From: Anaerolineae bacterium
GTDB lineage: Bacteria > Chloroflexota > Anaerolineae > Promineifilales > Promineifilaceae
Length of the DNA: 64,000 nt
Assembly (NCBI GenBank): GCA_030425205.1
Contig: JAUIAP010000002.1
Span: 310,001-374,000 of the forward strand
Reading direction: 5' to 3'
In this document: in pieces, positions 35,159-44,597 of the stretch
How the letters are laid out: each line of letters starts with the position of its first letter
Numbering within the stretch: position 1 is the first letter of the stretch
Program-made: the position numbers and the translations under genes
The notes under the pieces: model-generated
The model's input: only the letters and a program-made list of their open reading frames with translations
The model's database searches: none
Told to the model about the DNA's origin: nothing

Positions 35159-36961
35159 TCACTCAGTTGGTAACACACGTGCCAACGCCTCAGCCCATAA
35201 ATAGTTTAACAACAGCTTGCCTGCGTCAGTGTGATGTAAGCCGTCATCTGCATACCACGTGCTGTTCTCTGTCTCGATGTTGCGACGAAACGGTGTGTAG
35301 AAATCGGGGCCGGGAATGAGTCGATAGCGGGCGTTGATGAGGTCTATTTCGCGCAGAATGTGTGCTTTTGTCGCCAGCGAACTGAACGCATCCTGTGATT
35401 CGTCGGTGTCTGGCATTCGCGCCAAAATGGGCGCACGCTCCAGCTCGATCAAAATTCGCACGACCCCGTCAATCCGTGCGCCATAATCGGCTAACGCTGT
35501 GCCAGTTTGCGTGATCGTTTCGGCCGATCCCAAGCTGTCATTTGTCCCCAGCGCGATGCCCCAATAGCGCAACCGCGCCTGATTTTCATCGAGCGACAGC
35601 GCATCATAGATGTCCGAATCGTCACGATCGAGGTCTAATACCCCTTCCGAATTTTTACCGATGACGCCAAATATAGTTGTCAATATATCGTCGTCAGTGC
35701 CGCGCAATGCTTTTAGCTGCCCTGCAAATCCGTCATCTCCCATAAACTCAAAGGCAACCGTCGTCAGAGAATCGCCATAGAGGCCAAACGAGTAGGGGTG
35801 ACCGCCGCCATCTCCCGTGACTTCAAAGAGGCGAATTTCGCGCACGGCAAAATCGCGCCCCTCCTCCTTGCTATGGTCGGTGATGCCATCGGTGACATAG
35901 AAGCGCATCCACGTGTACCCATTGTCCCCAGACACATCAAAGCGGTGGGTGCGCGTGCTGCGCTGATTGTTTTGGACACGAAAGACGGTCTGCCATTCCC
36001 CATCAATGCCGTCGGTGGAATCGGCCGAAACCTGAACTTCATAGTCACGTGGCGAACTGTCGTGAAAGCTCTCTTCATCTAATCGGGGATACCAATCTCC
36101 ATTCGTATAGAACTGAAAGATATAGCCGCCGTCCAAAATATCGCCCGTATCGATGGCGATAATGGCCGCCTCATCCAAATCGGAATCGGCCGTAAACGTC
36201 GCGGCTCCGCTGTTGACAATGCCGTTAAAGCCACATTGATAGTCGGTCAGAAACTCTTCTGGTTTTGTGGAACGATTGCCCGGCTGTTTATTGCAGTAGG
36301 ATTCTTCTAAATTTTGCAAATAGGCAGGTTTGCCCGCAAGCACATTCTTGTAGAGGGAGTCGGGCGGGGTCAAAAATTGGGGATCGATCGAATAGACGAT
36401 AAACGGCGCATAGCCCGTTTCGCCCGCATCCGTTATGACGAGCAGCTCGCCACTTCCGTCTTCAACATCGGGCACGATGGCGCGAATAAACGTGTCTGTC
36501 CATTCATCAACTTCTGCTTCTGCGCCCAATATGGTGACGCTGCCACGTGTTCGGCCGAATTGTGTCCCAAATATCCCGATCTCATAGCCGCTGACCCCTG
36601 ATTGATTGGCAATCTCAATTTGCACATCGCTATCTGGGAACGGGGTCGGTGTCTGGGTAGGGGTCATGACCGTCGTTGCGGTCGGCGTAACCGCAGGCAG
36701 CGTGTCCTCCGTTTCAGAAATCACACCTGTCGGCAGCGTTGTCGGCCGCACGGTCGGAATAACGATGGTCGGTGCACGGGTTGGAACGATGGTCGGTGTT
36801 GCGGTGGGGGCGGTCTGAAAGATGGAAGAGACGGTCGGTGCACTCTCTTGTCGCGGTGGTGGGCTGCTCACCTCCTGTGTCATCGATAACATCCCGCAGC
36901 CCGTCAAAATCACAAAACAGCCGAGCTGTAGAATTCGGCCGAAACGTTTGCCAATACTCAT
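35159..36961 (-). CDS. Lipoprotein with TIG/IPT domain and C-terminal SGNH (GDSL) esterase domain
   Basis: About 600 residues; ATG 36961 is preceded by GGAAG at a good distance, so it is chosen over a start 10 codons upstream. Lipobox LTGC gives Cys22. A Thr/Pro-rich linker runs to ~residue 100, then an IPT/TIG-like domain (GVSGYEIGIFGTQFG..GSVTILG), a middle beta-rich region (discoidin-like spacing, EVQVSADSTDG..WQTVFRVQNNQ) and a C-terminal SGNH hydrolase: GDSLT (Ser), GTNDS (Asn) and DDGLHHTDAG (Asp and His). It probably deacylates surface polysaccharide or a lipid outside the cell (inference). Monocistronic. Confidence 0.85.
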   Translation of the reverse strand: MSIGKRFGRILQLGCFVILTGCGMLSMTQEVSSPPPRQESAPTVSSIFQTAPTATPTIVPTRAPTIVIPTVRPTTLPTGVISETEDTLPAVTPTATTVMTPTQTPTPFPDSDVQIEIANQSGVSGYEIGIFGTQFGRTRGSVTILGAEAEVDEWTDTFIRAIVPDVEDGSGELLVITDAGETGYAPFIVYSIDPQFLTPPDSLYKNVLAGKPAYLQNLEESYCNKQPGNRSTKPEEFLTDYQCGFNGIVNSGAATFTADSDLDEAAIIAIDTGDILDGGYIFQFYTNGDWYPRLDEESFHDSSPRDYEVQVSADSTDGIDGEWQTVFRVQNNQRSTRTHRFDVSGDNGYTWMRFYVTDGITDHSKEEGRDFAVREIRLFEVTGDGGGHPYSFGLYGDSLTTVAFEFMGDDGFAGQLKALRGTDDDILTTIFGVIGKNSEGVLDLDRDDSDIYDALSLDENQARLRYWGIALGTNDSLGSAETITQTGTALADYGARIDGVVRILIELERAPILARMPDTDESQDAFSSLATKAHILREIDLINARYRLIPGPDFYTPFRRNIETENSTWYADDGLHHTDAGKLLLNYLWAEALARVLPTE

Positions 36962-37404
36962 GGATACTTCCTCTAAAATGAAACGTAACAATCCCTGCCA
37001 CTATAGAGAGGGCGACTGACGATGCTGCTTACATCACGCCATTTTTATGATAACTGTAACGTAAGGCTCCAAGGCCCCACGAAAATGAGGTGCAACGCCA
37101 AGACACTTTTCGTAAGGTAAAATCGGCCGAAATCTTACAAAAACAGTTTCTTTCGCGCCAAACTTCACACTAGATTTACGTGATGTTCACGCCCAGCCCT
37201 TGACAACGCGAAAATTGCTGCTTGTAATGCGTCTTCGCACTCCCTATAATGCGTCATGAAATATGATTGCAAAAGCGCAATCCCCCGTTAGCACGTTGAG
37301 CGGTGAGCCATGTTTTGATAAACCACGCAAGACATCTCAACAAACTAACATTTATGAAATGGCTTAACCGAAGTGCCGAAATTTATAGTAGTAAGGAGTT
37401 TGTG
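36962..37404. other. Divergent intergenic region with promoter
   Basis: 443 bp between the SGNH lipoprotein and the response regulator genes. It contains a TCGGCCGA motif at 37122 and a promoter at 37223-37251. An in-frame upward extension of the response regulator (to 37303) is ignored because the strong AAGGAG site at 37393 fits ATG 37405. Confidence 0.6.
37223..37251 (+). promoter_or_regulatory. Sigma-70-like promoter for the response regulator gene
   Basis: TTGTAA (37223-37228) and a perfect TATAAT (37246-37251) are separated by 17 bp. The transcript would have a ~145-nt leader before ATG 37405. Confidence 0.65.
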
Positions 37405-38136
37405 ATGCAACAGACTATTTTAGTTGTCGATGACGATGATCTTGTTGCGCTGACCGTACAGCGTGCGTTAAAGAAATTTGGATACCATGTGCTGGTCGCC
37501 AATAGTGGGCGGGACGGCATTCAAACCGCTCGTCGCTATCGCCCCGATCTCATTGTATTAGACGTGATCATGCCCGGAATTACTGGCTATCAAGTGTGCC
37601 GCGAGGTTCGCAACGATCCACTCTTGGAAGATACCCCAATTCTCTTCCTGACTGCTAAGGCCGAAGATGATGACAAAATCGAAGGCTTGATGGCGGGCGC
37701 AGATGATTATTTGACCAAGCCGTTTAATATGGAAGAGCTCCATTTGCGTGTGCGGGCGATTTTGCGTCGTATGGTTCGCAGTGAAGAGATTAGCTTTGAG
37801 ACCAATCCAAACGAGGTTGTCGTTGGCGAGGTTGTCTTAGACACGCGCACCTTCCAAATCACAACAGATAACGGTGTGGCACTGCTCACAAATGTCCAGT
37901 TTGATCTACTCTATCATCTCATGATCAACGCGGGCCAAATCTTCACCACCCAGCAGCTGTTGCAAGACGTTTGGAACTATCCACCAAATACGGGTAGCCC
38001 AGAGCTAGTGCGAGCACACATTCGCAACTTGCGCGAGAAAATTGAACCAATCCCCAGCAAGCCGCAATACGTTCGCACGATTCAGGGACATGGCTATACC
38101 TTTGCCGTGCCTGAACCTGCACTCGTTACCGCATAA
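37405..38136 (+). CDS. OmpR/PhoB-family response regulator
   Basis: A 243-residue protein; ATG 37405 follows AAGGAG by six bases. Receiver domain ~1-120: acidic pocket VVDDDD, phospho-acceptor Asp in LIVLDVIMPG, Thr in LFLTAKAEDD, Lys in LTKPFNMEEL. Winged-helix DNA-binding domain ~145-235 (LLTNVQFDLLYHLMINAG..TTQQLLQDVW, ending in VRTIQGHGYTF). It lies 101 bp upstream of a hybrid histidine kinase gene, likely its partner, separated by an inverted repeat. Confidence 0.93.
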   Translation: MQQTILVVDDDDLVALTVQRALKKFGYHVLVANSGRDGIQTARRYRPDLIVLDVIMPGITGYQVCREVRNDPLLEDTPILFLTAKAEDDDKIEGLMAGADDYLTKPFNMEELHLRVRAILRRMVRSEEISFETNPNEVVVGEVVLDTRTFQITTDNGVALLTNVQFDLLYHLMINAGQIFTTQQLLQDVWNYPPNTGSPELVRAHIRNLREKIEPIPSKPQYVRTIQGHGYTFAVPEPALVTA

Positions 38137-38142
38137 CTAACT

Positions 38143-38224
38143 CAGTAGGCAGTACGCCGTAAGCAGTAAATAGTGGACAGCCAATTGTTGCTGTCCACTG
38201 TTTACTGTTTGCCGTTTACTGTAC
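38143..38224. repeat. Heptamer-like inverted repeat between regulator and kinase genes
   Basis: The left arm ends GTAAATAGTGGACAGC (to 38181) and the right arm begins GCTGTCCACTGTTTAC (from 38190), with further imperfect CAGTAG/TACTGT units outside. It has a stem of about 16 bp with one mismatch. Seven-base periodicity is visible (CAGTAAA, TAGTGGA, CAGCCAA). It could be a terminator or attenuator between the two genes. Confidence 0.75.
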
Positions 38225-38237
38225 ACCAACGTCCTAC

Positions 38238-40355
38238 ATGCCCAATCTTGCAGCCACTCCAGTTGTACAACAGTTGACACACCAAAACGGCTCAGTCCCG
38301 CATATTCTCGTTGTCGATGATGAACCACTAATCGCGCAATCGATCGCCGATCTATTGACATTGGCAGGCGATTATCGCGTTTCAATTGCCAATGGCGGAC
38401 ACGATGCGCTAAAAAAACTTGAGCAGTCGCTCTTCCAATCCGATGCAGCCATCGACGTTGTTCTGCTCGACGTGACGATGCCACTTGTGACGGGTCTCGA
38501 TGTTCTCAAGTGGATTCGCGGCAACGAACGGCTGGCGAGTTTGCGCGTCATCATGCTGACGGGGGTGGACGACAAGCGAGATGTCATCTCGACTCTCCAA
38601 AAAGGGGCCGATGACTACCTCACCAAACCGTATCACCCGCAAGAGCTAAAGGCGCGGATTCAAACCGCCCTGCGCACCCAACAGCTTGAAAAAAACTTAG
38701 CACGCCAACAGCGACAGTTGGCGCATCTTAACACCATCACAAATGAGGTTGCCCGCGCCCGCGATCTCAATGAGCTACTTGTCGCCAGCGTCAAAGGATT
38801 GCAAGAGTTGCTCAATGCCGAAATGACCGCCATTTTTCTCCCAGACGAGACGCGCAAATGGATGGGCTGCAAATATCTCGCCACAAGCACCGATAATGGG
38901 GTAACAAAGCGGTCATTCCCTATTGTACCAATTGGAAAAGGGGTTGTCGGCCGCGCCTTTACTGACCGCCGCACCCATATCGCTGAAAGCACGATTGACG
39001 ACACACGCTTTGACAAACGCTTTGACGCGCCCGAAGGGTATGATGTGCGTTCGATCATCGCCGCGCCGATCTATCTGCGCGGCCATCCGTTTGGCGTGCT
39101 TGTGGCGATCAACAAGCAAGAATCGACCTTTGCAACGGCCGATGCCGATCTGTTTGCCTCGCTCTCTGGCACCATGAGTCAGGGGGTGGACAACTGGTTT
39201 TATCTCAAAAATTTAGAGCGCGGCAAAGAAGAGATTCAGGAAAGTCATAACACGCTACAAGCGATTATCGACGGCATTTTGCATCCGATCTATACGATTG
39301 ATAAAGAGTGGAAGGTTGTGTCGATCAATGCGACACAGCGCAAGCGCATTGCGGCCGAGACGGGCAAAACGACTGGTCGCCGTTGTTACGAGCTGTTTTT
39401 TGAGCGCACCGCTCCTTGTGATCACTGTCGAGCGGCCAAGTTGCAGCGCGGCAGTGCGGCTGCCCAGTGGACATTGCGCTGGGTTGGCGACGACTATGTG
39501 CCACGTGAGTGGGATGTGAATGCGTACTCGTTGCCGGGCAAGAGCAAGAAAACGGCCGATGCGGTCATTGTCTGGCAGGATCGCACAGAGGAGCGACGGC
39601 TAGAAAATTCACTCCATCAGGCGGCGAAACTCTCGGCTATCGGTCAGTTGGCGGCGGGTGTCGCGCATGAGATCAACAACCCCTTGACGGTGATTAAGAC
39701 GGGCGCGGAGATGTTGCAGGGGACAATTTCGGCCGATTCTGAAGATTATGAACTGGTCGAATGGATCGCCAACGCCAGCGACCGTGCGACCAAAGTGGTG
39801 CGCGGGTTGCTCGATTTTGCGCGGCAAAGTCGCTATGAATTTGAATACGGCAGCGTGACCCGTTCGCTTGAAGAGGCGATCGACCTCGTCTCCTACCAGC
39901 TTCGCAAGACTGAAATCGAAATCGTTGAGCAGTTTGAGCCAGACCTCCCCAACATTGTTGCCAGTTGGGAGCATCTCAAGTCCGTTTGGGTCAACATGTT
40001 GATGAACGCCCGCGACGCACTCGAAGAGCGCGAAGAAGGGCGCAAGATCACGCTGGTCGTGCGCGCTGCGCCGTCGGGCGATCATGTGCAAGTGCTCGTG
40101 CGCGACAACGGCTCTGGAATGGCGGAAGAGCAAATGGCACGCATTTTTGTGCCGTTTTTCACAACAAAAGATCCCGGCAAGGGCACGGGGTTGGGCTTGG
40201 CAACCTGCCATCGCATCATCGACCGACACGGCGGTGAAATCACGGTCAGCAGTAAAAAAGATACAGGGACTACCTTTATCATTCGACTTCCCTTGAGTGA
40301 GACGATGCACGCGCCGTTGAAGGATATTTCGGCCGAATACGAATCCGAGCTTTGA
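38238..40355 (+). CDS. Hybrid sensor histidine kinase (REC-GAF-PAS-HisKA-HATPase)
   Basis: A 705-residue cytosolic kinase without membrane segments. An N-terminal receiver domain (~15-135; Asp in VVLLDVTMPLV, Lys in LTKPYHPQEL) is followed by a GAF domain (~165-320; LLNAEMTAIFL, GKGVVGRAFTDRRTHI), a PAS region (~340-450; with CDHC cysteines) and the kinase core: His477 in GVAHEINNPL, N box MNARDAL, G boxes DNGSGM and GKGTGLGLA. The REC domain at the N terminus suggests it is itself controlled by another kinase. It is downstream of an OmpR-type regulator. Signal unknown. Confidence 0.93.
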   Translation: MPNLAATPVVQQLTHQNGSVPHILVVDDEPLIAQSIADLLTLAGDYRVSIANGGHDALKKLEQSLFQSDAAIDVVLLDVTMPLVTGLDVLKWIRGNERLASLRVIMLTGVDDKRDVISTLQKGADDYLTKPYHPQELKARIQTALRTQQLEKNLARQQRQLAHLNTITNEVARARDLNELLVASVKGLQELLNAEMTAIFLPDETRKWMGCKYLATSTDNGVTKRSFPIVPIGKGVVGRAFTDRRTHIAESTIDDTRFDKRFDAPEGYDVRSIIAAPIYLRGHPFGVLVAINKQESTFATADADLFASLSGTMSQGVDNWFYLKNLERGKEEIQESHNTLQAIIDGILHPIYTIDKEWKVVSINATQRKRIAAETGKTTGRRCYELFFERTAPCDHCRAAKLQRGSAAAQWTLRWVGDDYVPREWDVNAYSLPGKSKKTADAVIVWQDRTEERRLENSLHQAAKLSAIGQLAAGVAHEINNPLTVIKTGAEMLQGTISADSEDYELVEWIANASDRATKVVRGLLDFARQSRYEFEYGSVTRSLEEAIDLVSYQLRKTEIEIVEQFEPDLPNIVASWEHLKSVWVNMLMNARDALEEREEGRKITLVVRAAPSGDHVQVLVRDNGSGMAEEQMARIFVPFFTTKDPGKGTGLGLATCHRIIDRHGGEITVSSKKDTGTTFIIRLPLSETMHAPLKDISAEYESEL

Positions 40356-40408
40356 CGATAACAGTAGGCTAAGCCCCTCTCAGATTTAGAAAAGGTTGGT
40401 GACTTTAG

Positions 40409-40514
40409 GTTTTCGCCACCACGTTTGCATGTGGCGAAAACTTCGTGGCACGAACGAAAAAACCATTTGGCGTTCGTGCATAAACTGGACGACGGTCACT
40501 GGCTGTCCGTCGTC
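40409..40514. other. Three tandem hairpins upstream of the PucR regulator
   Basis: Hairpin 1: GTTTTCGCCAC (40409-40419)/GTGGCGAAAAC (40431-40441). Hairpin 2: GCACGAACG (40448-40456)/CGTTCGTGC (40471-40479). Hairpin 3: GACGACGG (40488-40495)/CCGTCGTC (40507-40514). All three stems are perfect, 8-11 bp. Hairpin 1 may end the kinase transcript; the row of three could also be a structured RNA. Confidence 0.75.
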
Positions 40515-40606
40515 TGTCCCCATCTCTATAATAGAAAATCACCCATCACCGAACAAAACTTGTATAATCTGACCGATAAAGTCTAACAAGACATAGGTAA
40601 ATATAG

Positions 40607-42244
40607 ATGAAAGATAAATCGAGGCTAGGAGATATCATCCGCATCGCGTTACCGCTTGAGACGGATGTTTACGCAACAGAAGAGGCATTGCGTCAAGAGG
40701 TGAACTGGGTTTCAGTGATTTGGACGCGCAATCGTGTTGCCTCCCAAATGGAAAAGGGCGATATCTTACTGTTGCCATGTGAAGTTCAGCAGCGGGCGAC
40801 GATACAGGAATTGCTAAAATTTGCAGAAAAGGCAGCGTCACTGTCTGCTGCGGCCGTCATTCTTTGTGACGAGATTCCGGAGGAGCTATTAAAGTGGGCT
40901 GAAAGTGCGTCTTTGCCGCTTATTCGGCTCAAAAACAGTTCGCTACGCGACGCGCACAAAGAGATTACCTCTCTCTTAATTGATCGCCAAAGTCAGATTA
41001 GTGAACGCGGCATGCAGTTATATCGCCAGCTTTCTGAGATGTCCCGCGAGGGGGATAGCTTGCAGAATATGGCGAATTTGATGGGCAAGCTGACTGGCAA
41101 AATCGTGGTCATTCAGGATAAGCGGCTGGAAATTCAGGCGCTCGCCTATCCTGCTGGTGCAATCACGCTTGATGAAGAGGCACTGCGCAATGCGCTGATG
41201 GACAAAGACAATCTTCCTGCCGTTCTGCGCAATCGTAAGGCAGCGGCGAAGGCGAACCGCACCCATTGGCAACATCTACTTTTCCCCCATCACAACGCGG
41301 CTAGATTGCTCAGTCCAATCATTTCAGGCGACCGTGCGCGCGGCTATCTTTCGATCGTCGGCGCGGCTGGCGAAATTGACCTGCTCGATACGACGACGGT
41401 AGAGCAAGGGGCGGCGGCATGTGCGCTTGAGATGGCGAAGGCCAAAGCGGTTAGTGAAGCGAAGAAAGCCCTACGAGGCAACTTTTTGGAAGGGCTGTTG
41501 GCTGGAACCATTCCCGACCGCGAAGTTGAGCGACTCGCCGCACGGCTCGATCATAACACCGAGCAGCCCCACGCTGTGCTTACCTTTCGCTGGCGCAACT
41601 CGACAAATATCTCGGTGCGCAGAATTGAGACAACGCTTAATTGGTTGCTCTCGACCCACAATCGGCCGACGCTCGTCCATATCTATGGTGACAGCCATAT
41701 CGTTGCGTTTTGCGCGTTGCAGGATGCGGAAGAGTCTATTCATGCGATTAAATTGGCGCGGCGACTGCGCGATCAACTTTCGGCCGATTATCCCAAAGAG
41801 AAGCTCAGTGCTGGCTTAAGCGGCATCATGACGACGCTGACCCAGTGGCCGCAAGGATATAAAGATGCGATGCAGGCGATGGAGGTTGGCGAACGCCTCA
41901 ATTTGCCCGAAGTTGTCGAATTCAACAGTTTGGGGATTTATCGTCTCTTGGGACAATTGGATGACATCGTCGCTGTGCGTGACTTCTGTGATGAGGTGAT
42001 CGGTCCGCTGGTCAAATATGACCGCGATCACCGCAGCAGTTTGGTGTTGACGATTGAGCAGTACTTCAACCATCATGGCAACGTCAGCCAAACGGCTGAA
42101 TCACTGTTTGTCCATCGCAACACGCTGCTCTATCGTCTCGACCGCATCCAAGATTTGACGGGTCACGATCTCAACCAATCAGACATGCGGCTTGCCCTCC
42201 ATCTCGCCCTTAAACTTTGGCAATTACGCCCTGAAAACAACTGA
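40607..42244 (+). CDS. PucR family transcriptional regulator
   Basis: A 545-residue regulator. N-terminal PucR domain ~1-125 (EEALRQEVNWVSVIWTRN, MEKGDILLLP, AAAVILCDEIPEELLKWAES), a GAF-like middle part (~160-280) and a C-terminal region with the PucR-type helix-turn-helix (~485-540: YFNHHGNVSQTAESLFVHRNTLLYRLDRIQDLTG). Family members control purine and other nitrogen-compound catabolism, but no such genes are adjacent; the nearest neighbours are pdhABC (convergent) and the kinase. The target regulon is therefore unknown. It is followed by a strong terminator. Confidence 0.92.
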   Translation: MKDKSRLGDIIRIALPLETDVYATEEALRQEVNWVSVIWTRNRVASQMEKGDILLLPCEVQQRATIQELLKFAEKAASLSAAAVILCDEIPEELLKWAESASLPLIRLKNSSLRDAHKEITSLLIDRQSQISERGMQLYRQLSEMSREGDSLQNMANLMGKLTGKIVVIQDKRLEIQALAYPAGAITLDEEALRNALMDKDNLPAVLRNRKAAAKANRTHWQHLLFPHHNAARLLSPIISGDRARGYLSIVGAAGEIDLLDTTTVEQGAAACALEMAKAKAVSEAKKALRGNFLEGLLAGTIPDREVERLAARLDHNTEQPHAVLTFRWRNSTNISVRRIETTLNWLLSTHNRPTLVHIYGDSHIVAFCALQDAEESIHAIKLARRLRDQLSADYPKEKLSAGLSGIMTTLTQWPQGYKDAMQAMEVGERLNLPEVVEFNSLGIYRLLGQLDDIVAVRDFCDEVIGPLVKYDRDHRSSLVLTIEQYFNHHGNVSQTAESLFVHRNTLLYRLDRIQDLTGHDLNQSDMRLALHLALKLWQLRPENN

Positions 42245-42265
42245 TAATCTTATCAGTCAGGGAAA

Positions 42266-42301
42266 CAAAAACGACGCAGAGAGCTGCGTCGTTTTTGTTT
42301 T
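42266..42301 (+). terminator. Rho-independent terminator after PucR gene
   Basis: AAAAACGACGCAG (42267-42279)/CTGCGTCGTTTTT (42284-42296), 13-bp stem, AGAG loop, T-rich tail. The A-run on the left also makes it usable for pdhC on the opposite strand. Confidence 0.92.
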
Positions 42302-42317
42302 GCTGGGCTAAGTTTTC

Positions 42318-43616
42318 TTAGACGAGCAACTTCATAGGCGTCTCCAGAATTGCCTTGAGGTGTTGTAGGAACTGGGCAACTTCGGCACCGTCAGTGACGC
42401 GATGATCGGCCGATAGTGTCACACGCATGATGTTGCGAATGACCATCGTCCCGTCACGCACGACGACCTCTTGTTTGGCGGAACCAACGGCCAAGATCGC
42501 TGCTTCTGGTGGGTTGATGATTGCCGTGAACTCATACACATCAAACGCGCCGAGATTGCTGACGGAGAAGGTACTACCCTGAATATCTTGCGCCTGCACC
42601 TTGCCGACACGGGCGCGACTGATGCGGTCTGCATTCTCACGCGCAACTTGCCCAATGCTCGATTTGTCGGTGTTGTGCTGCACGATGGTCAGCAATCCGC
42701 CCTCGACAGCCACTGCCGTCCCGACGTTGATCTGCTTGTTGTGGAGCAATTTGTCGCCACCCCAACTCGCGTTGATATTGGGATAACTGCGTAGGGCAAC
42801 GCCGCACGCCTTGACGATCAAATCGTTGACACTCGCCTTTTCACCATCTGGCATTGAAGCGTTGATCTGTTTCCGCAACGCCAGTGCGTCCGTCATGTCG
42901 ATGGCTGTGGTGACTTGGAAGTGTGGAACGGTCTGCTTGCTCTCTGTCATGCGGCGCGCAATCGCCTTGCGCAGACGGGTGAGCTCGACCACTTCCTGAT
43001 CGTCTGTTGCCTCGACAGGTGCGGCTGCTGCGGGTCGCGCAGCTGGTGCAGCTGGTGTAGCAGTTTCAGCTGTTGCCTGCTTCGCACCACCTGAGGCAAC
43101 GAACTTTTCGACGTCGGCCTTGACAATTCGGCCGCCGGGTCCTGTGCCGTTGATCTGCTTGAGATCGGCCGATTTATCTTTCGCAATCCGACGTGCAACA
43201 GGGGTGGCCTTGACCCCATCAGGGAACTCTTCGCCAACGGCTTCTCCGCTAGCAGGTTCTGGAGCTGCGTATTCGGCCGATTCTTCCGTTGTCTCTTCAG
43301 CAGGGGCCTCTTCTTCCGCCGGTTTGCTCGGCTTCGGCTTGCCTGCGCTGTCTGGCATAAGGTCGGAGAAGTCTTCCCCTTCCGCACCGATCACGCCCAA
43401 ATCTGCGCCGACGGGAATAATATCCCCTTCTTCGGTGAAGCGTGCTAACAGAACGCCTTCTGACCGTGCCTGTAACTCTTGCGTCACCTTGTCCGACTCA
43501 ATTTCGGCCAACACGTCGCCAATTGCAACCGCGTCGCCGACCTCTTTAAGCCAGACCCCCATCGTTCCTTCTTCCATATCGAAGCCAAGTGTTGGCATTT
43601 TTACCAATTCAGCCAT
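42318..43616 (-). CDS. pdhC: Pyruvate dehydrogenase E2, dihydrolipoamide acetyltransferase
   Basis: A 432-residue E2. One lipoyl domain ~1-80 (lipoyl Lys in IESDKVTQ), an acidic Glu/Ala/Pro linker, the peripheral-subunit-binding domain ~135-175 (KATPVARRIAKD..GTGPGGRIVKADV), an Ala/Pro linker and the catalytic domain with the active-site HRVTDGAEV motif near the end. It transfers the acetyl group to CoA in the pyruvate (or other 2-oxoacid) dehydrogenase complex. Its ATG overlaps the pdhB stop by one base (TAATG). No E3 (lpd) gene follows. Whether the substrate is pyruvate or a branched-chain oxoacid is not fixed by sequence alone. Confidence 0.92.
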   Translation of the reverse strand: MAELVKMPTLGFDMEEGTMGVWLKEVGDAVAIGDVLAEIESDKVTQELQARSEGVLLARFTEEGDIIPVGADLGVIGAEGEDFSDLMPDSAGKPKPSKPAEEEAPAEETTEESAEYAAPEPASGEAVGEEFPDGVKATPVARRIAKDKSADLKQINGTGPGGRIVKADVEKFVASGGAKQATAETATPAAPAARPAAAAPVEATDDQEVVELTRLRKAIARRMTESKQTVPHFQVTTAIDMTDALALRKQINASMPDGEKASVNDLIVKACGVALRSYPNINASWGGDKLLHNKQINVGTAVAVEGGLLTIVQHNTDKSSIGQVARENADRISRARVGKVQAQDIQGSTFSVSNLGAFDVYEFTAIINPPEAAILAVGSAKQEVVVRDGTMVIRNIMRVTLSADHRVTDGAEVAQFLQHLKAILETPMKLLV

Positions 43617-44596
43617 TACATCACCTCCCGCACTGCGTCGATTACCTGTTGCGCATTGGGTAGACCAGACTTTTCAAGCTGGCCTGCATATGGAGCAGGG
43701 GCTTGGGCAGCTCCGACGCGCAGAATTGGTGCGTCGATGTAGTCGAAGGCTTTCTCTTGCAAAAGCGCGACCACTTCTGAACCAATCCCGTAGGTCGTGT
43801 GTCCAAATTCGCAGACGACAGCGCGATTTGTTTTCTTAAATGATTCGACAAACTTTGTGTCATCGAGGGGTTGCAGTGAGCGCAAATCGACGATCTCACA
43901 CTCAATGCCATCTTTGCTCAACGCATCGGCCGCCTCAATGCACGTCCACAATCCTTCCCCATAGGTGATCAGCGTTACGTCGCTTCCTTCGCGTTTGATA
44001 TCGCTCTCACCCAATGGCACGATGTAATCTTCATCAGGAACCTCGCCGCGCACTTTTGGCGACGTGTAAAGTGGCACAGGTTCGATAAACATGACCGGCG
44101 CATCGTCGCGGATCGCAGCCTTGAGCAGCCCTTTTGCGTCATAGGGAGTCGCTGGGCAGACCACTTTTAGACCGGGAAAGTGTGCAAAAATGATATCTGG
44201 GGTGTGGCTGTGGGTCGCACCCAACTGCTTGCCGCCACCGCCGGGCGCACGAAATACGACGGGTGCAGTAAACTGCCCGTTGAACATGTAGCTGATTTTC
44301 GCCGCATGGTTGACGATCATATCGAAGGCGACAAATGCGAAGTTGATGGTCATGAATTCAGCAATGGGCCGTAGTCCAGCCATGGCCGCGCCCGTCGCCG
44401 CGCCCGCAATTGCCATCTCAGAAATCGGTGTATCTAACACGCGATCCTCGCCAAACTCTTCCAAAAAACCTTTCGTGACGGCATACGTACCGCCCCATGC
44501 TGCAACTTCTTCACCCATGATGAAGACATCCTTATCGCGGTGCATCTCTTCGCGCAGGGCTTCGGTGATTGCTTGTCTTAATGTTAACTTTGCCAT
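43616..44596 (-). CDS. pdhB: Pyruvate dehydrogenase E1 component, beta subunit
   Basis: About 326 residues from ATG 44596, which follows GGAGGGG; an in-frame start 27 codons upstream lies inside pdhA and is rejected. Typical E1-beta features: LRQAITEALREEM, FIMGEEVAAWGG, DTPISEMAIAGAATGAAM, PVVFRAPGGGGKQLGATHS and the C-terminal DAPILRVGAAQAPAPYAGQLE. With the alpha subunit it decarboxylates pyruvate using thiamine diphosphate. Spacing to pdhA is one base, to pdhC minus one, so the three are one tight operon. Confidence 0.93.
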   Translation of the reverse strand: MAKLTLRQAITEALREEMHRDKDVFIMGEEVAAWGGTYAVTKGFLEEFGEDRVLDTPISEMAIAGAATGAAMAGLRPIAEFMTINFAFVAFDMIVNHAAKISYMFNGQFTAPVVFRAPGGGGKQLGATHSHTPDIIFAHFPGLKVVCPATPYDAKGLLKAAIRDDAPVMFIEPVPLYTSPKVRGEVPDEDYIVPLGESDIKREGSDVTLITYGEGLWTCIEAADALSKDGIECEIVDLRSLQPLDDTKFVESFKKTNRAVVCEFGHTTYGIGSEVVALLQEKAFDYIDAPILRVGAAQAPAPYAGQLEKSGLPNAQQVIDAVREVM

Positions 44597-44597
44597 T

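Noticed and set aside
37201..37251. TTGACA at 37201 as the -35 box of the TATAAT at 37246
   Set aside because: The spacing is 39 bp; TTGTAA at 37223 has the correct 17-bp spacing.
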